From positions 124,001-188,000 of the forward strand of contig WOFQ01000003.1 in NCBI GenBank assembly GCA_012184525.1: a stretch of DNA of 64,000 nucleotides. Direction: 5' to 3'. Positions 46,100 through 57,465 of this stretch are shown here, in pieces; position 1 is the first letter of the stretch; every line of letters starts with the position of its first letter. The DNA is from Xenoacremonium recifei. Its lineage: Eukaryota; Ascomycota; Sordariomycetes; Hypocreales; Nectriaceae. The notes below the pieces were generated by a model, which ran no database searches, was not told the origin of the DNA, and saw nothing but the letters and a program-made list of their open reading frames with translations. Made by a program: the position numbers and the translations under genes.

Positions 46100-48265
46100 C
46101 TACTCGAACTCCATCTTCTTCTTGAACCACTTCAATGTCTCCAGCCCGCTCTGCACACGCATTCCCACACGCGCATCCAATACAAATGTCTCCCACGTCT
46201 TGACAATGTCCAACTGCTTCTGACACTCGGCAGCCCGGGCCTTGCGATATTCTCGAACGGACTCAACGGTACCTTCAGGAGGGTTGCAGCACTCGGCCCA
46301 GGCGATGGACGCGAGCTCGTAGTTGCCTGCGGCGAGAACATAGTCGTCCTTGTGGCCGCCCTTGAACTCGGCTCTGTTGAATATCAGTAGATGATCAGTA
46401 ACAACTTGCAAAGCGACTCACCGATCGTGCTTCAGAACATGCTCCTGCAACATCTTCTTTGCCTCCTCCCACCGCCCAGACCTCTTGAGGAGAGTCGCCT
46501 GAATCAACGCCCACGAGCCCATCTCATCAATCTCCGTCTTGATCGCCTCAACATGCACACTCTCCGTCGTGCACCGCTCCCACTTCATGTTTGCCATCCC
46601 GCGCTCCAACTCCGGCGGCCCCATCTTCTTCGGCCCATTCCACATATAACACATCTCCATCGCCGGGCTCGACCCAATCGCATCCGCCAGATCGATCTTC
46701 ATCGTCTTCGCCCGCTCCTCCCACTTGGCCACCTTGCGCTGCAGAAACGTCTCGAACGGCAGCTGGCGCGCCATGAAGCGCTTCTTGCCCGCCAGCGTCG
46801 GCGCCTTGCGGAAGTATTCCTCGGCTTTGGCCTTGTGCTCTTGCGCCTCGTCGATCTCACCGTCGTGGAAGTTATCGCGGTAGAGTTCCAGCGATGCTGA
46901 GCCCGCCAGATAATAATACAGCGCGGGGGACCAGTCGTTAACCGTCACGCAGCGCAGGAATTGGTCGCGCATCAGCGTCCAGTCCTGGATGAACATGGAG
47001 TTGATGCTCAGCTCGAAGTTGTTGAGTGCGGCCACCTGCTTCATCTTACTCTCGGCGCCGGTCGTCAACACCTCTACTGCCTTGGGTAGGTTGTTCTCGT
47101 TGGCGTATTGTCGAGCCTCTTCGACGCGCCAGAGTCGTGAGTCGGGGTACCGCGAGCGCATCGACTCGAGCAGCTTCTCGCAGCGTTCTCGTGGAGGCCC
47201 AAAGACTTCTGCGTGCTCGTCAAAGTCCTTTTCGTCGGGAAGAATGTCGACCGCGCCCAGAAGCCCGTTGTAGTAGGCCAGCAGGGTCATGCCGGCCAGC
47301 GCGCCGTTGACGTTGTTGTACTGCGTCGAGCGCCAAAGCATCCTCACGCCGCGCTCGCGGTCGCCGTGGAAGCCAACGACAGAGAGAATGCGGCCAAAGG
47401 CAGGCGGCACGAGGGTCAAAATCAGCAGCAGGATGCCCAGACACATGTTGGCGCCAGAGTGCACAAACACGTCGAGAGGGTTGTCGAGCAGGGCTGGCTC
47501 GGTGGCGAGAGCCTTGGACTTGAGCTGCAGCGGCGTCGAGTCCTCCAGCTTGAGATCCTCGATGTTTTCAGGTGTCGTCGCCTCTGTCGTGTCCACGGGA
47601 GTCTCTGTCCCAGACGTCGTCTCTTTGCTTTCCGTCGAGTCGGATTTGCTGCTGTCGTCTGTCGTGCTCTTGTCATCCAACGCCTTGCTCTCCGCCGCAG
47701 CTCTCTCAACCTCCTCGAAAGTCGTGCCCGCCAGCGCTTTTTCCTCCGCTTGGATAATCGCATCCAGCGTCAAGAATGCCTTTCGCAACTTGTAAAAACT
47801 CCTCATCGCCTCAATCAGGCTCTCGTGCAGAACACCAACCACTGCGCCCATCAGCTGTGTTTCAGCCCGCACAAGCTCATACTCTGTCCCCGGCGGGTAG
47901 AGCTTGCTGCCAGCCCGTGCCTTGCCATGCTTCTGGGCCTTCTTGTAGTCGGTCAATGCCCGCGCCTCGCACTCGTCCAGCTTGGCGGTAGTCTCGTTCA
48001 TGACGTCCTTTTCGAAGCCCAGCACCGACCGCATGAACGTGGTGACGGCCAATCCCAGCAGGTGAAAGGACGAGTCGCCCGTCTTGAGGCGCTCATAAGC
48101 CCCCTCGATGTCGTCGTTCATGATGAGCGCCGCCGAGCCCATGGCATCGTCAATGTCCTCCATCTCCTTGTTCATGCGACTTTTCGAGCGTGTCGAGTCG
48201 CTGTCGCTGGCGCCATCCTCGACCGCCTTTGCGCCGGAGCGAAACCATCCCGCAAGGCGACTCAT
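46100..48265 (-). CDS. iml2: IML2-like inclusion body clearance / outer mitochondrial membrane protein
   Basis: Two exons (48265-46422, 46373-46100) with a 48 nt intron encode 705 aa. It matches the Iml2/TTC39 family in order and length: an N-terminal acidic segment ('NKEMEDIDDAMGSAALIMNDD'), 'MRSVLGFEKDVM', 'YKLRKAFLTLDAI', a hydrophobic 'LGILLLILTLVPPAFGRILSVVGF' block, and C-terminal TPR-like helices with 'ALYYYLAGSASLELYR' and 'CYMWNGPKKMGPPELER'. A Ser/Thr/Asp-rich linker of about 70 residues lies near 200-270. In yeast Iml2 helps to clear misfolded-protein inclusions with lipid droplets. The last exon restores the usual C-terminus. Confidence 0.9.
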
Positions 48266-49563
48266 GGCTGTGGTGCTGAAGTTTTGTTGAGTGAGGTGTA
48301 AAAGGCAGAGCCGTTGGCTTTAAAGCGTTTGCTGGAAAGCCCCAAAAGCCCGACAACCCGACAAATCTCCTTCACCGGCCCAATGCAATGTCCGAGCCTC
48401 TCAACGATGATGTTCTGTCGACGTCCGCGCTGCGACAGAGGAAGATGACAGACTCAGCCTCAACTGCTGACGCCAGGGTTTGAGATGGGTTTTAATGTTA
48501 GACCCGAAGCGTTGTTGGTCTTGCAGGAGAGGGGAAGGCCTGGAATGCAAACAAAGACGCCACAGCCCCCAACAATGAGCTGCAATTGAAGCCAGCTCTC
48601 GTAAAATGCGCCTCACGGACAGCTGCAGTCTCTTTGAGCCCGAAAGAAGTATTAGGAAGATGCAACCTCCAGAACCATTCAGGCAAAACGGAGATAGCGA
48701 CATCCAAGTCCCCGAAGCCCTGCCCGCGCGATGACATACAGCGGCCCAATCCAGGCCCATCTTACTGGCCGACGCCCCGTCCTTTCCGAGATCGACGCCG
48801 CTCTAGCAGCAGATGCTCCGTCTTAGCGGCTCTGTTGGTGGAGGAGCATTCAGGAACGCCAGAGTTAGGGAAGCTGAGCACAAGACAGAAGACAATGAAA
48901 GCAGAGAAGGCATTCGTGTGAATTTTGAGAGATGCATTTCTTTCGAGCCCTTTTTTTTGGCATTCTCAAATATGCCAAGCCTTTTAGTGGCTGTGACACT
49001 CCAAGATACATGGTACATCGACAAAGCCCATCTTTGACTGTCGCGGGGCATTCCTGTTCCTCCGCCTTCGTAGATCCCAAAACTGCTGCTGCATATCAAG
49101 CAAAGCATATCCTTGACCGTAGAGTAGCAAGTATTGCCTCCGGCGGCCCTGCCGGGGGCTGCTTGCAGCAGGCTCCTGCCTTCGGCAGACGTGGGCTAGA
49201 AATCTGCAGGAAATCGTAATCAATTTGGTAGACCTTCAAGTAGAAACGGACTCCAAAATACGATTTCCTTGTTACTCCCGCCAATTGCCATGCCCGCCAG
49301 TCTTGAATAGCCATGCTGAAAGAAGTGAAGCTTTAGATGACTGAGAGTAAGCAATAAATTATTAGGAATTTCTTACGATTTTTTATCGAATGCGAAAGCT
49401 CATCGAAGAAATCTCTCGCAACATACCCGACCTACCCTACACCCCGGCCCGCCATTCTTCCGCCCCGCCACTTCCTCCGCGCCTCGCCTCGCAAGGCTCC
49501 CAAGCTACATCATCATCAATACCACAAACCTCCCCTCGCCCAGCATCACCAGTCCTCGCAACC
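48266..49563. promoter_or_regulatory. Divergent promoter region, no gene seen
   Basis: About 1.3 kb between the IML2-like gene and SEM1. The SEM1 frame is open back to an ATG at 49390, but that extension ('RHSSAPPLPPRLASQGS') is unlike SEM1 and is taken as leader. Nothing else supported. Confidence 0.5.
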
Positions 49564-50013
49564 ATGGCCGCCGTTCCACCCAATCTTAAGCGGATTGATA
49601 AGGTCGATAAGAACGATAAGGTCGACGACAAGGACGCCGAGAGTAAGACTGAGGAAGAGAAGCCTGCGCCCTTGGGCGAGGACGACGAGTTCGAAGACTT
49701 TCCCGTCGATGGTGAGTTCTGAAGAAGCTGCTGATGCTGGAACAGATCTGGTATCTGGATAGTGTTTGAAAGACTTGGCGCTGACATGTCACAGACTGGC
49801 CTGATGACCAGACCGAAGCCGCCCAGCGCAATGGCGAGACTAAGCATCTCTGGGAAGAGAGCTGGGACGACGACGACACGACCGATGACTTTTCAGCGCA
49901 GCTTAAGTACGACCGCCTCGAACCTCTACACGCTCGAGCTTTACAAGTGTTCATACTGACTGGTTGTCTCCAGGGAGGAACTTAAGAGAGTCGAAGCGGC
50001 GAAGCGACGATAG
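49564..50013 (+). CDS. sem1: 26S proteasome subunit Sem1/Dss1
   Basis: Three exons (49564-49711, 49795-49906, 49974-50013) with introns of 83 and 67 nt encode 99 aa. The two acidic Dss1 blocks are plain: 'EDDEFEDFPVDDW' and 'WEESWDDDDTTDDFSAQL', followed by the short basic helix 'KEELKRVEAAKRR'. Sem1 is an intrinsically disordered acidic protein of the proteasome lid; it also serves TREX-2 mRNA export and recombination complexes. The start is the ATG (MAAVPPNLKR) in context ACCATGG; an upstream in-frame ATG would add 58 residues foreign to the family. Only the splicing places the second acidic block in frame. Confidence 0.95.
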
Positions 50014-50326
50014 GACGAAGTGCAAGCGATGATAGACGAAAGAGTATGGCTGCAGGGGAGGTCAACATGATAGACTGGCACGTTTAATGAATACAAAGCA
50101 TTGACATGAATGGTTGTGCATGACGATTCGTGATCTAATATGCCGATCCGACAACATGCAAGCATCTCGATTTTAGAACGGGCAAAGACATACAGCTCAT
50201 GATACTCTATTGATATGATTTGATATGGTATTTATTTACTTCCGCAGCGTCCTACAGACTCGCCCTCCCAAGCCGACCTTTTACCCAAATTTTGTCATTC
50301 GTCATCAAACACGCGTGAGCTCAAAT
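50014..50326. other. Convergent intergenic space, no gene seen
   Basis: About 0.3 kb, relatively AT-rich, between the 3' ends of SEM1 and the PGK gene. Nothing else seen. Confidence 0.5.
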
Positions 50327-51821
50327 CTACTTACTCGACAGAGCGACAACACCGGGCAGCTCCTTGCCCTCGAGCAGCTCCAAGCTGGCACCACCGCCGG
50401 TGGAAACGTGGCTGAGCTTGTCCTCGACGCCGTACTTCTTGGCGACGGTAGCAGTGTCACCACCGCCGATGATGACAATCTTGCCCTCGTTCTGGCAGCC
50501 CTCAACAACGGCGTCGAGAGTGGCCTTGGTGCCCTTGGCGAAGTTGTCGAACTCGAAGACACCGGCAGGGCCGTTCCAGAGGATGGTCTTGGCCTCGGCA
50601 ATGGCCGCCTTGTACAGCTTGATGGACTCCTCGCCGCAGTCCAGACCCATCCAGCCGTCGGGGATACCACCGGCGTCGGTCGCGCTGCCAACCTCGGCGT
50701 CCTTGGCGAACTTGTTGGCGGTCACGTAGTCGACAGGGAGCACAAGCTTGACGCCCTTGGACTTGGCCTTCTCGACCAGCTGGGCAACAGTCTTGGAGCC
50801 GGCCTCGTCGAAAAGCGAGTCACCGATGGCAACGCCCTCGAGAGTCTTCTTGAAGGTGAAGGCCATGCCACCGCAGATGATGAGCGTGTTGACCTTGTCC
50901 AGCAGGTTGTCGATGAGCTGGATCTTGTCGCTGACCTTGGCACCACCGAGGATGGCCAGGAAAGGTCGCTGGGGGGACTCGAGAGCCTGGGCGAAGTAGT
51001 CGAGCTCCTTCTTCATGAGGAAGCCAGCGGCCTTCTGGGGGAGATCGACACCGACCATGGAGGAGTGGGCACGGTGAGCAGTGCCAAAGGCATCGTCTGG
51101 AGGATTGTCAGTATCGTACGAGTTGTTAGACCGCTGCAAACTCACTGATGTAGACGTCGCCCAGAGCGGTCAGGCCCTTGCGGAACTCGGCGACGGCAGC
51201 CTTGTCGGCCTTGGTCTTGTTGCCCTCCTTGTCCTTGGAGCTGCCCTCCTCCTCAATGTGGAAGCGGAGGTTCTCCAGGAGAATCACGGAGCCATCGGCC
51301 GCATCGGCGACAATCTTCTCGACCTCAGGACCAACACAGTCCGGCGCAAAGGTCACAGGCTTGCCCAGCAGCTTCTCGAGCTCGCCGACGACGGGCTGCA
51401 GCGAGTACTTGGGGTTGGGGCTGCCGTTGGGGCGGCCGAGGTGCGACATGAGAATCACCGACTTGGCGCCGTTCTCGAGGGCATACTTGATGGTGGGCAG
51501 GGCGCCGACGATGCGCTGGTTGTTGGTGATGTTCTTGTCCGCGTCGAGGGGGACGTTGAAGTCGACCTGGGGGGTTGTTAGTGAGGTGTCTTTAGTGTAG
51601 TGGACGAGATTCCCGGCGTTTCAAGCTGTATCATGCGTTGTAGTCTCGACAATCGAAGGATTGGCAGCGGTGACGATGCCTGCAGAAACATCATGATGCC
51701 ACTCCTCGACAGCTCGAGCTCGTCATGGCGGGGTAGAAAGACTCGCAAAACTCACCCGGATCAGCACCCTCTTGCCGCTGACATCGACGTCAGTGATGGA
51801 GAGCTTGTTGGACAGCGACAT
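50327..51821 (-). CDS. pgk1: 3-phosphoglycerate kinase
   Basis: Three exons (51821-51756, 51566-51146, 51096-50327) with introns of 189 and 49 nt encode 418 aa, the usual fungal length. It transfers phosphate between 1,3-bisphosphoglycerate and ADP in glycolysis, in the cytosol. The N-terminal substrate site shows 'VLIRVDFNVPL' and 'LMSHLGRPNG', the centre 'LAILGGAKVSDKI', and the C-terminal nucleotide site 'IVIIGGGDTATVAK' and 'HVSTGGGASLELLEG'. Codon third positions are strongly C/G, as expected for a highly expressed gene, and this creates long antisense frames. The first intron after 22 codons is unusually long for this window. Confidence 0.98.
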
Positions 51822-53019
51822 TCTGGCGGTTGCAGGCGAGTTCAGAGCGATTGGTGGTGGTCTGATGAGGATTGTAGGAGAAGAGATGCGAGGAGGAGGG
51901 TGAAGAGAAGAAGTATGGTTATGGTGGTGGGGGAGGGGAACTGGGAATGTTGCTAGTGGGGTTACTTTGCGTCGAGCTTTGCTAGCAACGGCCCGTATCA
52001 GCAGCATCCGCTGTAAGAAAGGCCTGGCTGGGCATGAGCCAAAGCATCCAATGCCCATGCCAAAGACCGCCCACGCCCACGCCCACGCCCACCACTCTCA
52101 CCTCACGCCGAAGTGACGTGACTTTCCAATGGCGGTGATGGCGATTGTGTCTGAGCCTTCAAATCCCTGATGTTGCCTCCGTTTCGGCCCTTTCCCTCTG
52201 TTCCCAGCCCTAGTTGGAGGGCATCAACAAAATCACTCAACACTGCGCCTAATCACCCTACCAACCGTCCGTCAATCGCTCGCCCGGCCAGACTCCCTGC
52301 TATCGCGGCAGAGTCTCCCATCCGGGTTCTGGCGACGTCTCGGGATCGGGATCGGGGATGCGGAGGCGGGCGTCCGGTTGGTTGGCTGTGTGTTCCTGGT
52401 GAGGCTGACCGACACTGCCGCAGATTGACACATGCAGACACGTAGATAATCATATCATGACCAGGGTTGGTAGACTGCAGAAGTCGTATTACGTAGCGAA
52501 GGACGCTGATATGGAAAAGTTGGGCCGAGACGCCCAGACCATAGTGTCTTAAGTCTACGAGGGAATTTCAAGTAGAGAGAAAGTCCGCTGTATTGAGACT
52601 AATTTTCTCGCATAATATCAACAAAAGAGACTCCCATAACCCTCGCATTGTCCCATGATTATATCCCTGGCGTCTCTTGTCATTCAAACAGCCCGTCAAA
52701 GCTTCCATAATGCAACGCAATGCAGCCCGATCAGACCAGACCAGTTACCATGCCACCAGTGTCAAAACAACCCCAAGACAAGACTGTTGCCTTTGATCCC
52801 AAAACAACGCCAGTTCCATGTACCCAAAATCCTCTACCAAATGATAGAGACATGTATCATTGTAGCAGCCCAAGCAATTGTCTTTCCGACCCCTCCAGAT
52901 GCCTCCATCGCTAGCTTCTCACTAGAGATGGCTCCATTATGACATCACGATATTGATGTGGTCGCTCGCAACAGCACACAACGTCGAGGACAGTATCGTC
53001 GTGGAAAGTTTCGTCGAAT
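51822..53019. promoter_or_regulatory. PGK promoter region with hexanucleotide repeat
   Basis: About 1.2 kb upstream of the PGK gene and downstream of the Mpv17-family gene. It has a CT-rich leader just before the PGK start and four tandem GCCCAC units about 250 bp upstream. No gene seen in the rest. Confidence 0.55.
52069..52092. repeat. (GCCCAC)4 hexanucleotide repeat
   Basis: Four perfect copies about 250 bp upstream of the PGK start codon; CACCC-like elements are commonly found in fungal glycolytic promoters, but any role here is inference. Confidence 0.85.
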
Positions 53020-54109
53020 CTACGACTCCTCCGAGGCGTTGGTCAGCGAGAGGTAGGCCGTCCAGGCGATTCCGATGCTCGAGACAAAGGGCTGTGCACA
53101 CCGTTAGGTGGAGTCAAATTGCAGGACGATCAAACTCACCAGTTGGAACTGCACGGGCATCAAACGGAAGTTGACAATCTGCACCGCTGGCCAAACAATG
53201 TAGTTGGCCTTGAGCGTCGGGAGGTACATGTCGCGCAGCTTGTGCACAACTGCCCTTCGTCCACCGCCCTCCGCAATCGTCATCACCGTGAAGAACACAC
53301 CCACACCAAACGGCGCAAAGATGAGCTGGTCAAACGCCACGCGCTTCATCGCCGGCCCAAAGGCGCTCGTCTTGCTTATCGGGAAAATGCGCTCGAGGAA
53401 CTTGAACCACTTGAACTGCACGGGCGCCATGCAGAAACCGTATGCCATGAACCGCGTGAGACGCTCAAAGTCGAACGGCGGCGGCAGCGCCTTGGAGTCG
53501 GGGATCAGGTCGCGCTCGTATAGCGGGTTCTTGCGGTCGAGGTCATGGATCTCGATGGCGAACGTGTCGTCCTTGTCGAGGCCGCCGGGCTTGCGAAGGG
53601 CGCGCTGGCGGACGGATGTGATGGTTTGGGCGACGGTGTCGGCGATGCCTCCGAGGATGGCATTGGTGACCATCATGGTCATGACTAGACAGTCAGTACA
53701 GGTGACAATACTGCTTGGACTCTGCACGTACGTGGTCGCTCGTCATAGTACGAGTTGAAGCGGGCTGTCAGCCTGGCGACGAGACCCATCTCGATCAGCA
53801 GAACAATGGTGTGTAGCAGCGGCTGTGCGGCGATGTCAAGTATCGTCAGTAGCAGTTCGAATCAATTGTAGATGCGCCATGAAAGAAATGGTGTTTTGGG
53901 AGAGGTTGTGTATGGAAGGAGAGCGTCAGAGAGCTAGCGGGAGGAAGAGGCTAAGCAGCGGTAGAAGTGGCGACGCAGCGATCGATCATCGCCCACCCGA
54001 TCCGCAGGGAAAATGATGACAGCGCGCACAAAATACGTACAAGGCGGCCATAGATGAACTTGCTGTTGATGCTGCGCGAGAGGCGCCGCTCCGTGAGTTC
54101 CCACGACAT
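53020..54109 (-). CDS. Mpv17/PMP22 family membrane protein
   Basis: Four exons (54109-54041, 53822-53732, 53684-53140, 53091-53020) encode 258 aa; introns are 218, 47 and 48 nt. The family blocks are 'PLMTMMVTNAILGGIADTVAQ', 'RFMAYGFCMAPVQFKWFKFLE', 'AFDQLIFAPFGVGVFF', and the hallmark 'LKANYIVWPAVQIVNFRLMPVQFQL' followed by 'AWTAYLS'. Four membrane spans are expected, and members lie in the inner mitochondrial or peroxisomal membrane (Mpv17, PMP22, Sym1, yeast YOR292C). A charged insert of about 35 residues follows the first conserved block. The first exon (MSWELTERR) is placed by phase and a good donor and is less certain; a start at a Met in exon 2 is possible. Confidence 0.88.
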
Positions 54110-55542
54110 GGTTGTGAAGTCTGAGGTGCTGCAGAATCCGGGGAAGACGAGAGTCGGGCGGTTCGGGTTATCTGAGGGAGTCTTGTCTCGGAGAAAACGG
54201 TCGCAGGAATGGTGAGACGAGGGAGAGCTGAGGAGGAGAAGAGAAGACGACGCCTGATGGGGCGATGACGACAGCCCGCGCGGATATGCGATGGCTGGGG
54301 ATTGCAGATTTTGAAGCTGTCGTTGAAGGAGAAGAAAAGTCGAGTCGAGTCGATAAGCAGCAAAATGCACGCGCCAAAGAATGCCCGCTGTGGGATCAGC
54401 AGCTCGCTCTTCGCGGCAGGGAGGGATGCAGGCGGAGGCGCAGGCAAAGGGCGGAGGAGAAGAAGAGTCAAGCAAGCGCCTGCGCAGTTTCAGCGTCTGG
54501 AAAATCCCATCCTCTGGAGCCTCTGGATTGGATGGCCGATGGATCATGCACGTATCTGTTACTAACGGCCAGCCACACCCATACAGTATATACGGTGCTG
54601 TGTACAGTATAAGCTGAGCTGATCTGCCCCCTTTCCAGCAGGACAATAAGCAGACCGCAACAAATTCAGATCGACGGCGTCTCATCCAGGGTCTTTTCTC
54701 CTGCCATTCCTTGCCCCCAGCTTTTGTATCCCTTCATCTCGTATCCTGCATTGTCGCGTTGGCCCTGTCGCCAGCATTCCGGGGTCTCAGCCACCAAAGG
54801 AGCATCGACTCCCTGCAGCCAGCACCAGCAGCCCACATCCCTCGATTATGAATGAAATACAAAAATAGAGTCTCTTGCTGCTCGTCTGCCAATGTTCACC
54901 CGATATCGGCCGCATCCTGCTTTCACGGACGTCCGAGTCTCCAGAGTCCGGGGGTGGAGCCATCGCCGTCTGGACGGGGCCGACGCTGTCCCCGCATACT
55001 CCGAGACGTTTAACGTCTAAGATGCCATGAATGCGGCTCCTTACCAGGACTCTTCGCCCACACCAGGGATTTATATAAACTTCGCTGACCAAATAAGATA
55101 CTGCACCTGCGTGGACGCTTGAAATATAGGAGACGAGGAAGTGAAGTCTGAATCAGGCAACAGAACAAACACTATGATGGAGTATGCTCCTCAGATCAAT
55201 CCGCGACGGACGACGTCCAGTGGCGTCAAGAAATCTATGCTAAATCGCCATGTAATTGCAATTCATCTCCTTGTCCTAACCGTTCATACATGGCACTGAC
55301 TCTTCCTAGATTATTCCTCCAGGCGAGGTCAAGTTGGCAAACTGACCTCCCCGTGCTGTAAATATGAGGTGCAGAGCCTCGCTGCCTTGTAATGACCTCA
55401 TTTTCGTGGTGATGCCTGAGGTAAGGAAATTTGAGCCGGACCCACCAATATGCTCCTGCCTTAGCAACCTCCTCTTTCTGACTTGATTTCTGTATCACCG
55501 GTGGCGGGGGCGGAAGCCCAATAACCGCGGTGGGTGGTTTGC

Positions 55543-55568
55543 TGAGCGAAAGCTCTGAGCGAAAGCTC
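55543..55568. repeat. Tandem 13-bp duplication
   Basis: The unit TGAGCGAAAGCTC occurs twice without a spacer. It lies directly before the two 11-bp repeats and the tRNA-like relic. Confidence 0.85.
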
Positions 55569-55577
55569 TGCTTAATT

Positions 55578-55609
55578 GGCTAAGTGCCATGCTTCATAGG
55601 CTAAGTGCC
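55578..55609. repeat. 11-bp direct repeat pair (GGCTAAGTGCC)
   Basis: Two perfect copies at 55578-55588 and 55599-55609, spaced by 10 bp. The repeated word resembles an RNA polymerase III A-box (TGGCTAAGTG), and a B-box-like word (GGTTTAAATCC) follows 5 bp later, so this may be the remains of a tRNA-type promoter. Confidence 0.6.
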
Positions 55610-55628
55610 TATCAGGTTTAAATCCCTT

Positions 55629-55687
55629 GGGTGTACTGCAATGGGCAGGTCCTCTTTGGGGATGATGGTTCGAGCCCATCTGCACCC
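55629..55687 (+). pseudogene. Truncated tRNA-like relic
   Basis: A 59-nt segment folds like a tRNA with parts missing. The ends GGGTGTA and TGCACCC pair as a 7-bp acceptor stem with one G-U; CTGC-AATGG-GCAG makes a perfect D-arm; and GATGG-TTCGAGC-CCATC makes a perfect T-arm with a standard T-loop and B-box. The anticodon arm and linkers are shortened by roughly 13 nt, so it cannot be a working tRNA. Most likely a tRNA pseudogene or part of a tRNA-derived element. Confidence 0.6.
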
Positions 55688-56543
55688 TTATTCTTCAATT
55701 GAAGAATTGCTTTCTGGTGGTTGAGAGTGGAGAGACAGGATCGAGATTCACGAGATGAGTTCCAGATGCCGTTCATGCCGCCAGGTATTCTCCAGAGTCC
55801 AAAAAGCAGGCGACGGATGGGAAGATGGGCGCTGGTACTTTGCTACAGGTATGAAATCCCCTCCATCCCTGGTATCATAGATATGGGACCAGGGGAGTGC
55901 CACGCACGATACTAACACAGAAAAGAATGCAGCTATCTAGAGATTTGCGACATCGTCTTCGATACTGTCCCACGCTGGGTACCTGAGATTCCCTTAAATG
56001 GCACGCCCCATTTCAGCTTCGATCCGGTCGTTCGTTCGCTAGCATCCCTACCGACACCGTCAGTTCGACGCTATGGAGCTGAGAGGCCGATATAAACGGG
56101 CGACCATAAGCACACAAGGACTGGGACTTCATCCAGAGTAAGTTTTCAAGTCCATTGATTACACCCAGCCGCCTAGAGAGCGCTTGAGTACTATCTACGC
56201 TGAATGCTAACACAATACGTGAAAGGGAAGTTGTGAAGGATGCAACAAGCTTTTGCGTGTTAGGAGAGTGCCCAAAGATCTGCCTAGCCAACACTCTGTC
56301 GAGCGTGCGCGGATAGTCATCGCGTCGCTGAGGGCTGTGACTTAGGACTGTGGGTGAGGAGGGCTGTGGGAGAGGATTTGGATGGGAGCTGAGGGTGAAG
56401 AACATGGAATCTGAAGTAGGTACGGAGACCCTTTGGCTTAGTGTCGTCGATCTCACTGAATGTGTTTCTTTTCATTTCGCTACATTACTTCGCCTCGCCG
56501 AAATCACGAGCCCTTGGTATGTCGTTGGATCCATCATAACGAC

Positions 56544-56680
56544 GCACTGTTGCGTCTAGACGACCGAGAATCTGTTGACGAGTCAGCTACCTGGTTCAGT
56601 TAGCTGGTACAGCCACGCCTCGGTGACAGTCCAGATCTTAATAGCAAACACCATGTCGAGACACTCACCGCGCCACTGAG
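56544..56680 (-). repeat. Diverged copy 1 of a tRNA-headed (SINE-like) repeat
   Basis: Positions 56544-56614 match 57136-57208 over about 70 bp: the same 'GCACTGTTGCGTCT' start, then 'TCAGCTACCTGGTTCA', then 'ACAGCC'. Both copies have an internal inverted repeat (CAGCTA...TAGCTG, or CAGCT...AGCTG in copy 2). To the right, both have a region that on the minus strand resembles the A-box half of a tRNA (TGGCGCG), badly decayed in this copy. Orientation is given for the tRNA-like head. Confidence 0.55.
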
Positions 56681-57135
56681 GCTGTATCAGGATTATGGGC
56701 GAGGATTAAGATGATGGTGAAGGTTTAGATGGGAACTGGGGACGAAGATCAGGAATCCTGGTTATTGTTTATCGATCGTTGGTTGGGACCGTGGAAGGAA
56801 CAAATTCTCAAGTAGAAAAAGCGTCTCTTTCATCGTGAAGCGGTTACTCTTCCGGGAGGCTCCGATATTTATTCCTGCTGACGACTCGTATTAATACCTA
56901 CTTGGATGCCTTTAGGAAGGGTTGGGTTCTTGAAGTTGACTCACCGTGCGCCTCGGGGCAGAAGACCACAGTCCGCGCGAGAAGGCGAGGTATCGTCGCT
57001 CACGATGCTCCGGCACGCGCTATGGCATTGCCAATAGTAAGCTCATAATGTGCGCAACGTCTGCTATACGACCGTCACGATAGCGGCGGATCTGGGACCG
57101 GTTCCCGCGAACGGAGGAAGTCTCCACGATCACCA

Positions 57136-57303
57136 GCACTGTTGCGTCTGCTAATGATCGAAGATCTATTGACGGGTCAGCTACCTGGTTCAATCAGCTG
57201 GCACAGCCGCAGACAGTCATCTTGTTCAGAGTCCAAATGTGATCGTAGTGTGATTCGAACACACATCCCGGAGGGATACCAGACGCTCTCGCGCCATACG
57301 ACC
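57136..57303 (-). repeat. Copy 2 of the tRNA-headed (SINE-like) repeat
   Basis: Read on the minus strand, the element starts with a tRNA-like head (57303-57241) and continues into an unrelated body ending near 57136 that matches copy 1. A tRNA head carrying A and B boxes followed by an unrelated body is the plan of a SINE. No poly-A end or target-site duplication was identified, so the class is tentative. Confidence 0.5.
57241..57303 (-). pseudogene. Shortened tRNA-like sequence
   Basis: Minus strand, 63 nt. The ends GGTCGTA and TACGATC pair over 7 bp with one wobble; GCGC-GAGA-GCGT is a D-arm; GTGTG-TTCGAAT-CACAC is a perfect T-arm containing a canonical B-box. The A-box TGGCGCGAG is good. 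The anticodon region collapses to ATCCC-TCC-GGGAT, too short for a 7-nt loop, so about ten bases are missing. It is not a functional tRNA by sequence. Confidence 0.65.
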
Positions 57304-57400
57304 TTAGGGCCGAAGCCCAGGGACTTTAGACCATTAGAAAGAGCGTTAGCTCATGAGAAAAAGCCTTCGCTTATGAGAAACAGTTTGCACTGGGAAAAAA

Positions 57401-57423
57401 ATAGACCGGGTTCCCCCGTCTAT
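57401..57423 (-). terminator. Hairpin downstream of the small paralogue 1
   Basis: ATAGAC and GTCTAT pair around a GGG/CCC inner stem with one bulged base, next to a run of A (plus strand). It lies about 40 bp beyond the last stop of the extended frame at 57466. It could be part of a 3' end signal or a remnant of a repeat; eukaryotic termination does not need it. Confidence 0.35.
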
Positions 57424-57465
57424 GAGGTACGCCTACCTCTCATCTCCTCCCCTTCTGGATGAAGC

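Larger units (their letters stand above)
54110..57400. other. Gene-free, repeat-rich interval
   Basis: About 3.3 kb in which I could not support a protein gene. The left end is the promoter of the Mpv17-family gene. Beyond 55.5 kb it contains tandem duplications, two tRNA-like relics and a diverged direct repeat, listed separately. Confidence 0.6.

Noticed and set aside
47213..48301. 362-codon plus-strand frame
   Set aside because: Antisense to the IML2-like exon; produced by codon bias of the real gene.
49390..49563. 58-residue N-terminal extension of SEM1
   Set aside because: In frame with an ATG but Pro/Ser-rich and unlike any Sem1; the ATG at 49564 has the better context and family match.
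50225..51148. 307-codon plus-strand frame
   Set aside because: Antisense to phosphoglycerate kinase, whose C/G third positions suppress stops on the other strand.
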